DNA from: Przewalskia tangutica
Taxonomy: Eukaryota; Streptophyta; Magnoliopsida; Solanales; Solanaceae
Length of the DNA stretch: 64,000 bases
Reading direction: 5' to 3'
NCBI GenBank assembly: GCA_029844215.1
Contig: CM056732.1
Location: 50,639,007-50,703,006 of the forward strand
The position numbers and the translations under genes are program-made. Under the pieces are notes generated by a model, which was not told the origin of the DNA, did not search any database, and was given only the letters and a program-made list of their open reading frames with translations. Each line of letters starts with the position of its first letter. Position 1 is the first letter of the stretch. Below are positions 47,557 through 57,628 of the stretch, one piece after another.

Positions 47557-48370
47557 TCATGAACCTCGAACTCAAGATGTCGACGGCGATGATCTGCATA
47601 CGACTTATGGCCGACTCGAGTCATCGATAGCCGCTCTGATAAGCTTCACTTATCCATCGCTCACGCACCAAATCTGGTCCCACTAGCCGCACTCGCCCAC
47701 ATCGAACCAACCTATAGGCGATCTGCACTTCCTCCCATACAAGGCCTCATAAGGCGCCATCCGAATACCGAGTGGTAGCTATTATTATACGCAAACTCAA
47801 CTAGAGGCAAATGATCCTCCCAACTACCACTGGTCAATAACACAGCTCGCGGATATCCTCGCAGTGCGGATAGTGCGCTCGCTGTCCGCTCATGCGTGGA
47901 TGAAATGCGATTTGCTCACCTGCGTCCTAAACCTCTCGGAAGGACCTCCGGTTAGCCAGAACCGGGCTCCTCCATGCGATATGATCGAACTAGGGACTCA
48001 CGCACCGACGATCTCTGATGTAAAGTCGGCATAATCCTCACCAAAAGGTCGTCCGAACGGAAGAAAGTGGGCTGATTTCACACTGTCGACGATAACCCAT
48101 ATGGAATCATGTCTCCTCCGAGTGCGAGGTAATCCTGATGAAGTCCATGTTGATTACCTCCCACTTCCGTGTCGGGATCTCTATCGTCAGAACAAACCAC
48201 CGGGCCTCGGTGCTCTACCTTCACCGCCGACAACACGCATCGAGCTACGAACTCGCAACGTCCCTCTTCAAACCATCCCACCAATACACGATCTAAGGTC
48301 GTGGTACATCTTGGTCGACTGGATGGATAGAGTAACGCCGCTTGTGTGCTTCCCAAGAACTCGCCAAGTT
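47557..48370 (-). pseudogene. Integrase zinc-binding and core, heavily frameshifted (element F)
   Basis: The DNA aligns with 5098-5960 of element A throughout (for example the CTGATTTCACACTGTCGACG region near 48070 and TCTTGGTCGACTGGATGGAT near 48310). Protein motifs are visible only in pieces, such as VKVEHRGP for VKVEHQRP. Catalytic residues cannot be confirmed. Confidence 0.8.
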
Positions 48371-48639
48371 ACGAAACATCCGAACACACAACTCGCCTCA
48401 AACCTTAGCACCCCATCGTGCTACCTCAAAAGGACCGCCCTCACGAAGAGTCAGACACGATAACGTGCCAAACCGGATCCTCAAATCTTGCCTCTTCACT
48501 CGCCGACGATGGAAGACTCGCAACCTCACGAACTCTAACCCCATCGCTATCGGAATCAATCAAGCGGACACCTGTGCTCGCTAATCGATGCAAATCACGA
48601 ACCATGTCCTCCTCTCTAGTCGCATCCGATAGGCTCCCA

Positions 48640-49110
48640 TCGACCTACGACTCGAGCATCCGCCACAACATTGGCCTTCCCGTGGTACAGATATCAACAT
48701 CGTAATCCTTAAGCAACTCTAACCACCGCCTCGCCGTAAGTTCACTCCTCCGTGAAGATATACCTGAGGCTCTTGTGGTCTGTATAAATATCCACGTGAA
48801 CCCCATACAAATAGTGCCTCGGATCTTCAAAGCGTGAATCACCGCCAACCCAAATCATGGGTGGGGTAGTTCTCTCGTGTTTCTTCACTGCCGGGATGCA
48901 TATGCTATAACTCGCCATGCCGCATCAACACACATCCCAACCCGATGCCCGACGATCACAATATACGACATAACCATCCGACCTCCGGAAGAGTAAGAAC
49001 GGGGCGTCGACCGTTTTTCAAAGAATCGAAACCCCGCCACAAGCATCACCATCAAACTTGCGCTTCCGAGTCACCCTAGTCAATGGTGCGAGATAGAAGC
49101 AAACTTCTCC
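48640..49110 (-). pseudogene. RNase H, frameshifted (element F)
   Basis: TARRWLELLKDYDVDI is clear within 48645-48848, followed by a shift that destroys the HPGKANVVADAL motif still seen in A. It aligns with 6190-6680 of A. Confidence 0.82.
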
Positions 49111-49960
49111 ACGAACCGCCGATAATATCCGCAAGGCCCGTAAATCGCGAACCTCTGCCGAGTAGTAGGTCTAGGCCAAGTCCCGATCGCCGATCTTGGC
49201 CGTATCCACTGAATGCCATCACCCGGCAATATGCCCAAGAAACGCCATCAAGTCAACCAAAACTCACATTTGGAAAACTTGGCGTCTAATCGCTGATCTG
49301 GAGAAGCCAAGATAGCTTCTCAAATGCTCCGCATGCCTCGCTCGAGCGAATAAACCAAGATATCATCAATGAACACTATCACAAACGTGTCCAAAATGGT
49401 TTGAACACTCGGTTCATCAAATCCATGAATACCGCCGAGCATCGTCAACCCAAAAGACATGACCAACTCATAATGCCCGTCTGGTCCGAATGCATCTAGG
49501 GACATCCACCTCTCGACACGAACTCGATGATAGCCCGACGCATCAATCTTGGAGAAACATCTCGCGCTCGCAATCGTCGAACAAATCATCAATCACGGGA
49601 AGGGGTATTCATTCTTAATAGTCACCTTGTTCACCGTCAGATCAACACACGCAGCGGCCCCGCCCTTCTTCTTCACGAACAATACCGCGCCCTGGGGAGA
49701 AACACTAGGCCTAATGAAGCCGCTTCTCCAAAGAAATCTCTCACCGTCCTTCAACTCTCAACTCGGCAGTGCCATTCTCAGATGGCGGAATGGAAATAGG
49801 CCGAGTATCTGCAATACATCTATACAAAACTCGATCTCCTCTCGGGAGGATACCCGAGGTCATCCGGGAACACGTGGGAACTCGCGACTACGGAATCGAT
49901 CAAAATCTGTACCGCACTCGGTATCAAACACTCGAACGAGATGGTAGATGTACCCCTTCT
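49111..49960 (-). pseudogene. Reverse transcriptase, frameshifted (element F)
   Basis: The frame 49320-49592 has FSKIDASGYHRVRV, GHYELVMSFGLT and the catalytic FIDDILVYS (49362-49373). The N-terminal part (about 49600-49900) is spread over frames. In F the FSKIDASGY stretch, lost in A, can be read, so the two copies are broken at different places. Confidence 0.88.
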
Positions 49961-50199
49961 GCACCGTCTTCCTAGCCTTGAGGTAGGAAATAAACCTACC
50001 TCGGCGATACCGCGTTCTCCCACTCCACAACCGGCCTCAGAAACCGAACTGCATTACTTTCTCTCTCAGCCTACATTGGCGTAGCAGAAGCTAGCCAATC
50101 CGTCCCCGTGATCACGTCAAGTCAATCATCTCCAACTCTATCAAGTCGCCAGGTCAAACGACGTAAATAGTCACAGGACAAGCTCTATATACCCGCCGA

Positions 50200-50434
50200 G
50201 CTACCACCGAATCACCCATCGCGTAGCTACTCGAAAGTGGTCTATGGACTCGTGCTCTATCCCTATCCTACTGCAACAAGGGAGATATATAGGACAGAGT
50301 GGAACCGGATCTATCAAGGCATAAACATCAAACCCAGACCGATAAGGTACCGGATTTACATCAGTGAGGCCTCCCGATCCGCTTACCGACAAGCATAAAT
50401 GCGGTTCGAGGACCGCTAGAATCGACCGCGCCAC
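50200..50434 (-). pseudogene. Aspartic protease, frameshifted (element F)
   Basis: DVYALIDP reads in frame at about 50305-50330. A 1-base loss in the G-run then shifts the GST part of the active-site loop. IGIEHESIDHF matches IGIEPESIDPF of element A. Confidence 0.8.
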
Positions 50435-51592
50435 GACCTCTGCCAGACCGCTGGTCCATGAGTGCCTTGCCTCCGGCGAGTAATCGCGGGGATGAAGAAG
50501 CGCAATGCACTCGTAGATCGGGCCCTACTACCGGGCCGCCCGGCCGACAAACTTCGCGAAATGACCTGCCGCCACACGTGTAGCAAGCTCGAGTACGCTC
50601 CCATGGTATCTACCACAACGCACACCGAGCAGACCTCGAGCAGTTAGCACTCGCTACTCGAAATCAAGTCCCGCCTCGACCGCCGATCGCTCTGGCTGAT
50701 CAAGATGATATAGGGCGCTCTGCGGCCGTGGTGCACCGACTTCTACGCCGCCACCACGAACCACCAAAAGAACCGCCGCTCGCCTTCTTCGCCGCGATAT
50801 CGCTTACCCGGCGTCTCTACGCCTCGCACCTAGTGCATGAGCACGCATCCGGTAATGTCCATACCCTACCGAAGAGAAACACCCGCATATGACTCGCCAT
50901 ATAATCATCTAGCCCGTGGCGTAGCGGTACCCTATCCTCCATATCTGCTACCGCTGGACATATCGAGCCAAAGAATCAAACTCGACATTGTACTCCCCGA
51001 CGGCGGCCCCTCTGTCTCAACAAGAAAATCTATCGGCTCGTGCCCTCTCATCCGCGAGGCAAGAAGTGTGTGAGAAAAGCCTCAAAACTCATCCCATTCT
51101 GCTGGAGGTGCATGCTCTCCCGAAAGCTCCCATGATCAAACCAATCGATCATGTATCACGCACCGATGCGAACCGAATGTCACACCTCGCCTCAAGCCCC
51201 GATCACCCGCATAATCCTGCGGTGACGGATGAACTCCTCGCGATCATCCTCCGGCCACCAGTAAAACTCAAAGGCTACAACTAAGGAAATCCCGGCCTCA
51301 AATCGCCGCCTCGGGTGCACTACAGTGCCGCTGAATCGAGCTGAATCGAATCGCCGCGTCCGGCCTCTCTCGTGTCGGGCCACAACTTTAGCCAATAGTC
51401 GGGCCATCTCCTTGTACCCTAACCTCCGCCCTGTGCCGTGGGACATGAGGTGTGGGTACCGTGGTCGCCGCCGGGCGGCGGCGTCATAGAACTCGCCGCC
51501 TCGTATAGACCGGGCACGAGCCCTCGTGACTGGGTGTCTCGCTAGCGCCTCGCCGCTTTGCCTTCTCGCCCGGTTGCCTTACGTGGAGGCAT
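50435..51592 (-). pseudogene. gag, frameshifted (element F)
   Basis: The start is taken as the ATG at 51592 (MPPRK...). The frame 51192-51446 contains FEFYWWPEDDREEFI and HRRIMRVIGA, the capsid segment that in A is split. The zinc-knuckle region (about 50520-50640) aligns with A but is not readable in one frame. Confidence 0.82.
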
Positions 51593-51784
51593 AACTGTTA
51601 CAGGAAAGGAATACGTTAGAGGGGTCCAACCTATAACACAGCTCTAAAGCACGATCTCAGAATGAGAAGAATGGAAACCAATCCTAAATATCCTATAGCC
51701 TCCTGATTATTGGTGTGGTGCACAACACACCGATAATCAAGACTCTACTAGATACGGTCTGTAGACACTTTCCGAGGATTAACT

Positions 51785-51796
51785 GCTCTGATACCA
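51785..51796 (-). other. Primer-binding site, intact (element F)
   Basis: Minus-strand TGGTATCAGAGC, the full 12-base initiator tRNA-Met complement, four bases inside the 5' LTR. It is the only uncorrupted PBS of the chromovirus group here. Confidence 0.92.
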
Positions 51797-51800
51797 CTTT

Positions 51801-54198
51801 TGTCACGACCCGTTCCGGGGCCCGTGACTGGTGCCTTACCGGGGCACCCAAGTAGTCATACATCAGAGTAACCAGCGGAATATAAAACAAGACAGGAAAC
51901 AGTTTATAAAATAAGACACAGTTTATGTGAGAAAACATCGCCTTTCGGCATATATATATATACATGTTTTAGCAGTTACATCCGACACTGTACAACATGA
52001 CTACAGACCTCTAAGGAAATATACAACTATGGCGGGACAGGGCCCCGCCATACCCTGACTGTACACACTATCTACAATACAGGGAGATCATACCAAAAGT
52101 AGAGCCTCCGGAGAAGATGGAGCTCCTGACACCAATGCAAAGAGATCCTAAGGATGCGGATCTAGCACCTGCCGCTCTTACCGCAGATTTAACGCAGCGC
52201 GGGCGAGGTCGATAACAGTACCAAGTATGTGAAACTATAAAGTACTTTAAAATGAAATCAAAGTATTTAAAACCTTTTCACGAATACAATCGCCTAATTG
52301 CTCATAGTGCCATATCACAAACAATAACGATAGGAAAATCAGAATAGTCTAGTCTAGGCCGCGAATGATCGGGCAAGGCCAATCGCCCATAGTATCATTC
52401 TGCGTGCCTAGTCCTCGACTTCCGCGATCGCATAGTCACACATGCACCGCATGAGGTATACTCGACGGCAGCTAACCCCGGATCCGCCTAGGCTCCCGCA
52501 CCGCATAGCCTCAAAAGACCGCGTAGTCTCACAGACCGCATAGGAATCCCCGTGATCAAAGCTAAACGCCGGAATGATCAATCTGGAGCATACCGCTGCT
52601 CGCATAGTCTCACAGACCGCATAGCCGTATAGACCAAGATCGAGGCAAGCCCTCGTATAAATAAGTCAAGGGTAGGTGATACAATAACAAGACAACAGAC
52701 TTACTGCTAACAACGTAAGCACGCAAGAATGACCCCTTACACAAAGATTTCAAGACACTAACACAGATAGCATCATAATATGTCTACTTATCAAACAAAT
52801 CTTACTACACTCAACAGAAATCAATACAAGGCTTTTATAAACAAACAAGTAAACAGTTCCTTCTTATCTTTCTTAAGTTGTTATACCTAACTTCCCATAA
52901 AGCTAGTATAACTCTTAAGCTTTTGTTTTAAAAACCAAATATTTATCTTCTGTTAAAAATGATTCAGTATTCTCTTGAAATGTTTTCAGTTCTTTATTAT
53001 TCAGGCTTAAGCCGTGAGGCATTGCCGTACGTATTATTCGAGCAAGCTTGAGGCATTGCTGTAAGTATTATTCAGATAGCACATGTCGTCTACCGACTAT
53101 ATATATTGTAAAATATCATGCTTAGGAAGAATCACATACCTTCGCGAAAATCCTCCCGCCAAGTCGAGTATGTCGCTGCAGAATCAGCCTATAATAGTCA
53201 CAGACATCTATCAAAGTCTAGACTACTCTGAAGGTCATTCTAAACAGAGGGTTTACAATTCTACGGAAAGTTGGGCAGCACAACCCTACCCGGTGAGCTA
53301 TATAAGTCTACTGTGAAAACAGTCCTATGTGAGTACAGTTCAATTATTCTTCTTTTAACCCTTCTACTGTGATAACAGTTCAATTCTATTCTGTGATATT
53401 CTTCTAAGTATCTATACTTATTCTTATACTTCTACAGTATGCATTCTTTAATACAAAAGAGGGTTAGGATTATTTACCTCGGTAAGCCCAATAATATCCT
53501 AGATAAAGTCGCGCCTGAGCAAGGTTTAGCTCCTATGTTGTACGCTCCGGTAGCTCCAAGAACCTTAGAAGTTCTTCACGACTTCTATCAAGTACTAAGG
53601 GATTTGGGCTAGGGTATTTTGGGCATTATAACAATACTTAGAAGGCAACTTTCTACCAAGGGAGGGGGGGTAGATTTCGGCTAGGCTAGTGGGGTAGGCC
53701 TCGCCAAGCTCACTCGAGGGGAGGTGTTGGACGATTTGCTAACAAAGGAGAGGAGAGGATTTTTAGACTTGAAAGCTTTTTGGATGAAGAACTCTTCATC
53801 TCTGGGCGGTATTTATAGGTCAAGTGAAGGCCAACCAATGGCCAAGATTTAGCCAAGTGCTAGGCAAGTGTAGGCCAAGATTTACCCATGTGTCCTAGGC
53901 CAACTAACACACAAAATATCCTACCAACTACACCTCCATTTCGTCCAATCAGAGCCCTCACGTCGCCAACGGAGGTGCGTGGCGCCTCTTGTTGTGCCCA
54001 ACACGCTTCGTCTCTGAAAAATCCGCAAAAATTAAAAATGACATAGCGGAAATTCCCTACGAAAGTGGAAAACGCTTTCGTCGAAAAACGACTCTAAACG
54101 GGTGCTGTGAACAAAATTAATTCGGCCAAGCCTTAGTACAAGTTCAAATTTTCTACGTACGTCCTTACGTACATACTCTGGAAATACGGGGTATAACA
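51801..54198 (-). repeat. Element F 5' LTR
   Basis: About 2.40 kb, ending at 54198 and followed by TSD TAGGG. TATA box CTATAAATA (minus) at 53810-53818. Confidence 0.92.
53810..53818 (-). promoter_or_regulatory. LTR TATA box, element F 5' LTR
   Basis: Minus-strand CTATAAATACC, in the promoter copy of element F. Confidence 0.7.
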
Positions 54199-54203
54199 TA
54201 GGG
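54199..54203. repeat. Target-site duplication of element F, right copy
   Basis: TAGGG, identical to 44579-44583. Confidence 0.92.
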
Positions 54204-54400
54204 TGTGAAATCTTTTCTAACTTTTGGTTAATAATCTTCCTAATACTCTAAGGAAGAACACTTTAAGAGTCTAAGAATTTGGACAACTTTTGGCCAAGGG
54301 GAAGGCTAAAAAAAACGAGAACAACAACAAGGAGAGGGGAGGGAGAATTGCCTTGAAAAACTCAAGTGTGGGATGAAGTCTTGCAAGCTAAAAGGGTGGC

Positions 54401-54409
54401 TATTTATAG
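54401..54409 (-). promoter_or_regulatory. TATA box of solo LTR E
   Basis: Minus-strand CTATAAATA, about 515 bp after the LTR start. It could still drive a transcript into flanking D sequence (inference). Confidence 0.62.
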
Positions 54410-54923
54410 AGAAACCAAGGGCTATGATTAATGCAAGTGTAAGGTGAGGATGGGGTACATGTGTGTGGGTAGTTGGCCAACCATTTGGCCACCACAAAAA
54501 TGGGACAAGTGGCTTGCCACTTGTCCCCCAATAAAACGTCCAAGGCTAGGTGTCCATCTCCAATTTGGCCACATGGCCACATGGGGGTGACACGTGTCGC
54601 CCCCTACTCGTCCAAAATATTTCATCTTCCGAAAATATCCGAAATGCCAAAAATCCGATAATAAAGTGGGCCCCACAAACCGTAAATTCCTCCCGTGGGC
54701 CCCACGTGACCAATTCCGGAAATAAAATTCCATAATTCTCAAATATTTCAAAAAGTCCGAATACCAAATCTGGGAATCCAATTCCCTTTAACGAACATTT
54801 TTCCTTCACAAAATCCGGAAACTTTTCCGTCGAAAAATCACATCTTTTCTTCCTTTCCAATTTAATGTAGTATTCTCGTACGCACGTCCTCACATACATA
54901 CCCTGGAACTACGGGGTGTAACA

Positions 54924-54928
54924 GTGGG
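54924..54928. repeat. Target-site duplication of element E, right copy
   Basis: GTGGG, identical to 42055-42059. Confidence 0.92.
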
Positions 54929-55241
54929 GGGGTGCCACATGTCGCCCTCCCATTCGTCCATAAAATTTCGTAACCCTCGTGGGCCCCACAAAACGTATAA
55001 ATTCCTCGGGTGGGCCCCACATGACCAAATCCGTAAAAATAAATTTCCATAATGTTAATAAGTTCCATACTCTTCAAATAATGCATTTTGAGAATCTAAT
55101 TCTCCTCAACGAACATTTTTCCTTTCCGACGTTCGAAAGATTTTCCGTCGGAAAAACAATTCTTCCTTTCGTACCAATTTCAAGTCTTGTTTTCCTTACG
55201 TACATTCTCTTAAACATGTCCTTGAATTACGGGGTGTAACA
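54929..55241 (-). repeat. Element D 3' LTR, second segment
   Basis: Completes the D LTR up to the reverse complement of TGTTACACCCCGTAATTC at 55241. It matches 59913-60225. Confidence 0.92.
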
Positions 55242-55277
55242 TTCTTCCCCCCTTAGAAACATTCGTCCCCGAATGTT
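55242..55277 (-). other. PPT and stem-loop, element D
   Basis: Minus-strand PPT TAAGGGGGGAAGAA (55242-55255) and the AACATTCG/CGAATGTT inverted repeat (55258-55277). Confidence 0.82.
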
Positions 55278-56644
55278 CTTTCGGAGTCCAATCTAATTAG
55301 ATAGCGACATGGTCTCCTTTTACTACACCCTTCATACAATATATGCCACCCATGGCAAAATAACAATACTTATACTAAAATGTCAACCTTGGCACTCACG
55401 AAGCCACCTAGTCCATACTCATAATGACCTTAAAGTCTGTCATAAACATCTCTACTAGGTCTACTAGGGTCTGACGACTGTATCATCACCGGGCAAATCT
55501 CATATACCCGCTCAGCTACCACCCCAAACACTCACGGGTGTAGTTACCTCGAAAGGTTCTTATGGATTCAGGCTCTATTCCTTTACACTTGGTTGTCATC
55601 TTCCTTACTGTTCGTACTCTTTCCGTACTTCCAACTTATACTAGCATACATACATAACTTCCATACCGATTCTGGCCCCCAATCTTTTGGAGTCACTCTT
55701 TTAAACAACATAAGGCCATCTTCGGCTTTCACGACCTGGTTCCGGTGGAACGCGTCCACGAACCCGTAAAACAATTAACTAGACTTGGCCTTGCACCCTC
55801 GTGACCCTGTCACGTAGCGGGATTACTACCAACCGACCCCACTCCATTTCAAGCTATGGGGCGACCCGCAATAGGTCCTCACCCCGTCCCACCGTCGCAC
55901 TTAACTCTTATTATTGGTCTATAATAAATCTTTCTACCCGAGAAGACCTTGTACATCTAAGGTCTCAGCGGTCATCAATATTCTTAGGCTCGCAATCTCC
56001 ATGCTCCAAGCCTACCTTACGATCCCCCAAGAACGGGTACAAAACTTCTCATAATACCATAATCGTGTCGCCTTGATCACAACAACCCTTACTTACTCTA
56101 TACGATCTCATCCGACAATCCTCTTACGCATACCACGTGGCTTAATCTATTAACACGACATTCCATTAAGTTTCTTAACATGACTTCTGGGTCCACTTCT
56201 TATCGCATGGTTCATCCTTTCCCAATTATCTCAAAGTAATACGTAAAACCTCGATGAGAATTCTTTAATCGTTTCATACCTTCCTGATCTAGTTAGTCTT
56301 TACCAACTCTTGGTAATCTAAAATCATTCTAGGCAACACGCGCGTCGACCTCATACATAACTCCGTATAGCTGTATGTCATAATAACAACTATACTACAA
56401 TCATTACCAACCTGGATATGCAATCCACATAGTCCTTCCAGGGTCACTGTTGCCTTGCTCGTAGCTGCAATCAACATAACTCGTTAGGGAGACGACCCTA
56501 ACAACACAGCTCTATCGCCCGATCTCGGTGAGAATAATGGAAACCAATCCTAAATGTCATGCAACCTCCGATTATAGATGTGGTGCACAACACACCGATA
56601 ATCAAGACTCTACTAGACACGTCAGACACTTTCGAGGACTAATC
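55278..56644 (-). other. Internal region of element D, degenerate
   Basis: Apart from the protease scrap (55455-55585) and the conserved block (about 55735-55830), I find no reliable coding motif. A short frame near 56290-56480 ends RMILDYQELVKTN, which faintly recalls the RT segment around CIDYRELNK, but this is weak. Confidence 0.6.
55455..55585 (-). pseudogene. Protease remnant (element D)
   Basis: Aligns at DNA level with 7759-7890 of element A protease (shared TAGGGTCTGACGACTG, TAGTTACCTCGAAAGG-like and GGATTCAGGCTCTATTCC-like strings). The active-site loop is not included. It lies only about 200 bp from the PPT, so all of RT to integrase is deleted downstream of it. Confidence 0.72.
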
Positions 56645-56656
56645 GCTTCGATACCA
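56645..56656 (-). other. Primer-binding site (element D)
   Basis: Minus-strand TGGTATCGAAGC. It equals the F PBS except that CAG reads CGA. Confidence 0.82.
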
Positions 56657-57350
56657 CTTTTGTCACGACCCGACTCGGGCGCACATCGTGCCCTACCTGG
56701 GCACCATTCTAATCATACAACATAACAAACTGCGGAAGATAAATAACACTTTTTTTTTTCTTTCATCAAAAACTAAGGCCAAGCCGATAAGACGGCCATA
56801 ACATAAAAATATACCCAAAGTGGTCTACATCGCTTAACAATGTAAAACAACTCTAGTCAGTCCAGCCCACAGATGAATACAGACCTCTAAGATTTGAACA
56901 AATACTATGACGGGACAAGGCCCCGCCGTACCCCTGTATATACATAACCATGACGACAAGCTCCAGAACATTGGAGCTATCTCAAAATGCTGAACCAGGA
57001 TCCTAAGCTCGCGGATCCACAATCGTACCTAAACTGCGGACATGAACGCGGCCCCGAAAGGGTCGACAACAAAAATCGAATATGGAACGGAAAATAAGAT
57101 GCGATAAACAAATCATAATCGTACAAAAGAATGACAGGCAAGTATAAAAGGGTAAATACCGGATCCTACCGTGTCATTACCATCTCGTGAACTTAATCGT
57201 ACCTTATTATCTTTTCCCATTTTTACATAAAAGTTATAGTCACATTCTTACGTGCGCTCAGAAAACCGTCAAGTTCATTACCATATAACTTACTTACCTT
57301 GCATAACATAATCCGCCTTTATGGAGGCGCTATAGTGCGGCCCCTGGGGC

Positions 57351-57628
57351 GATAAAGTCACATAGTGCGCCATAAAGGTATACCGCCCATTCTCGACGCG
57401 ATAATGTCATATAGTGCGCCCATAAAGGTATACTGCCGGCCCATTTCTGGACGCGATAATGTCATATAGTCGCCCATAAAGTTATCTTGCGGCCCATTTA
57501 CGGGGCGCGATAATGTCATATAGTCGCCATAAAGGTATCTTGTCCGCCCATTTCTCGACGCGATAATGTCATATAGTCTGCCCATAAAGGTATACTTCGG
57601 CCCATTTCGACGCGATAAAGTCATATAA
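57351..57628. repeat. 54-bp tandem array, five units plus partial (D 5' LTR)
   Basis: Same unit as 39557-39780 with one extra copy. The open frame with repeated MTLSR peptides is a by-product. Confidence 0.8.

Larger units (their letters stand above)
44584..54198 (-). mobile_element. Element F: complete Tekay/Del-like chromovirus nested in solo LTR E
   Basis: 9.6 kb on the minus strand, same family as A: 5' LTR 51801-54198, PBS 51785-51796, gag, protease, RT, RNase H, integrase with chromodomain, PPT 46996-47009, 3' LTR 44584-46995, TSD TAGGG. It is the innermost and therefore youngest insertion of its stack. The genes carry even more frameshifts than A although the LTRs are still very similar, a mismatch discussed in the findings. 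Confidence 0.94.
42060..54923 (-). mobile_element. Element E: solo LTR nested in the D LTR (split by F)
   Basis: After removing F, 42060-44583 plus 54204-54923 form one LTR of about 3.24 kb. It runs from TGTCACGACCCG to the reverse complement of TGTTACACCCCGTAG, with TSD GTGGG on both sides. There is no PBS, PPT or internal sequence, so E is a solo LTR left by recombination between two LTRs of a former full element. It is related to the B LTR (both carry CCCTAGTGATACAA near the end). Confidence 0.9.

Noticed and set aside
42060..54923. E as a full-length element with F as its internal region
   Set aside because: F has its own LTR pair, PBS, PPT and TSD TAGGG; with F removed, E is one continuous LTR flanked by GTGGG.
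57358..57624. Open frame with repeated MTLSR...FMG peptides
   Set aside because: Translation of the 54-bp array in the D LTR.
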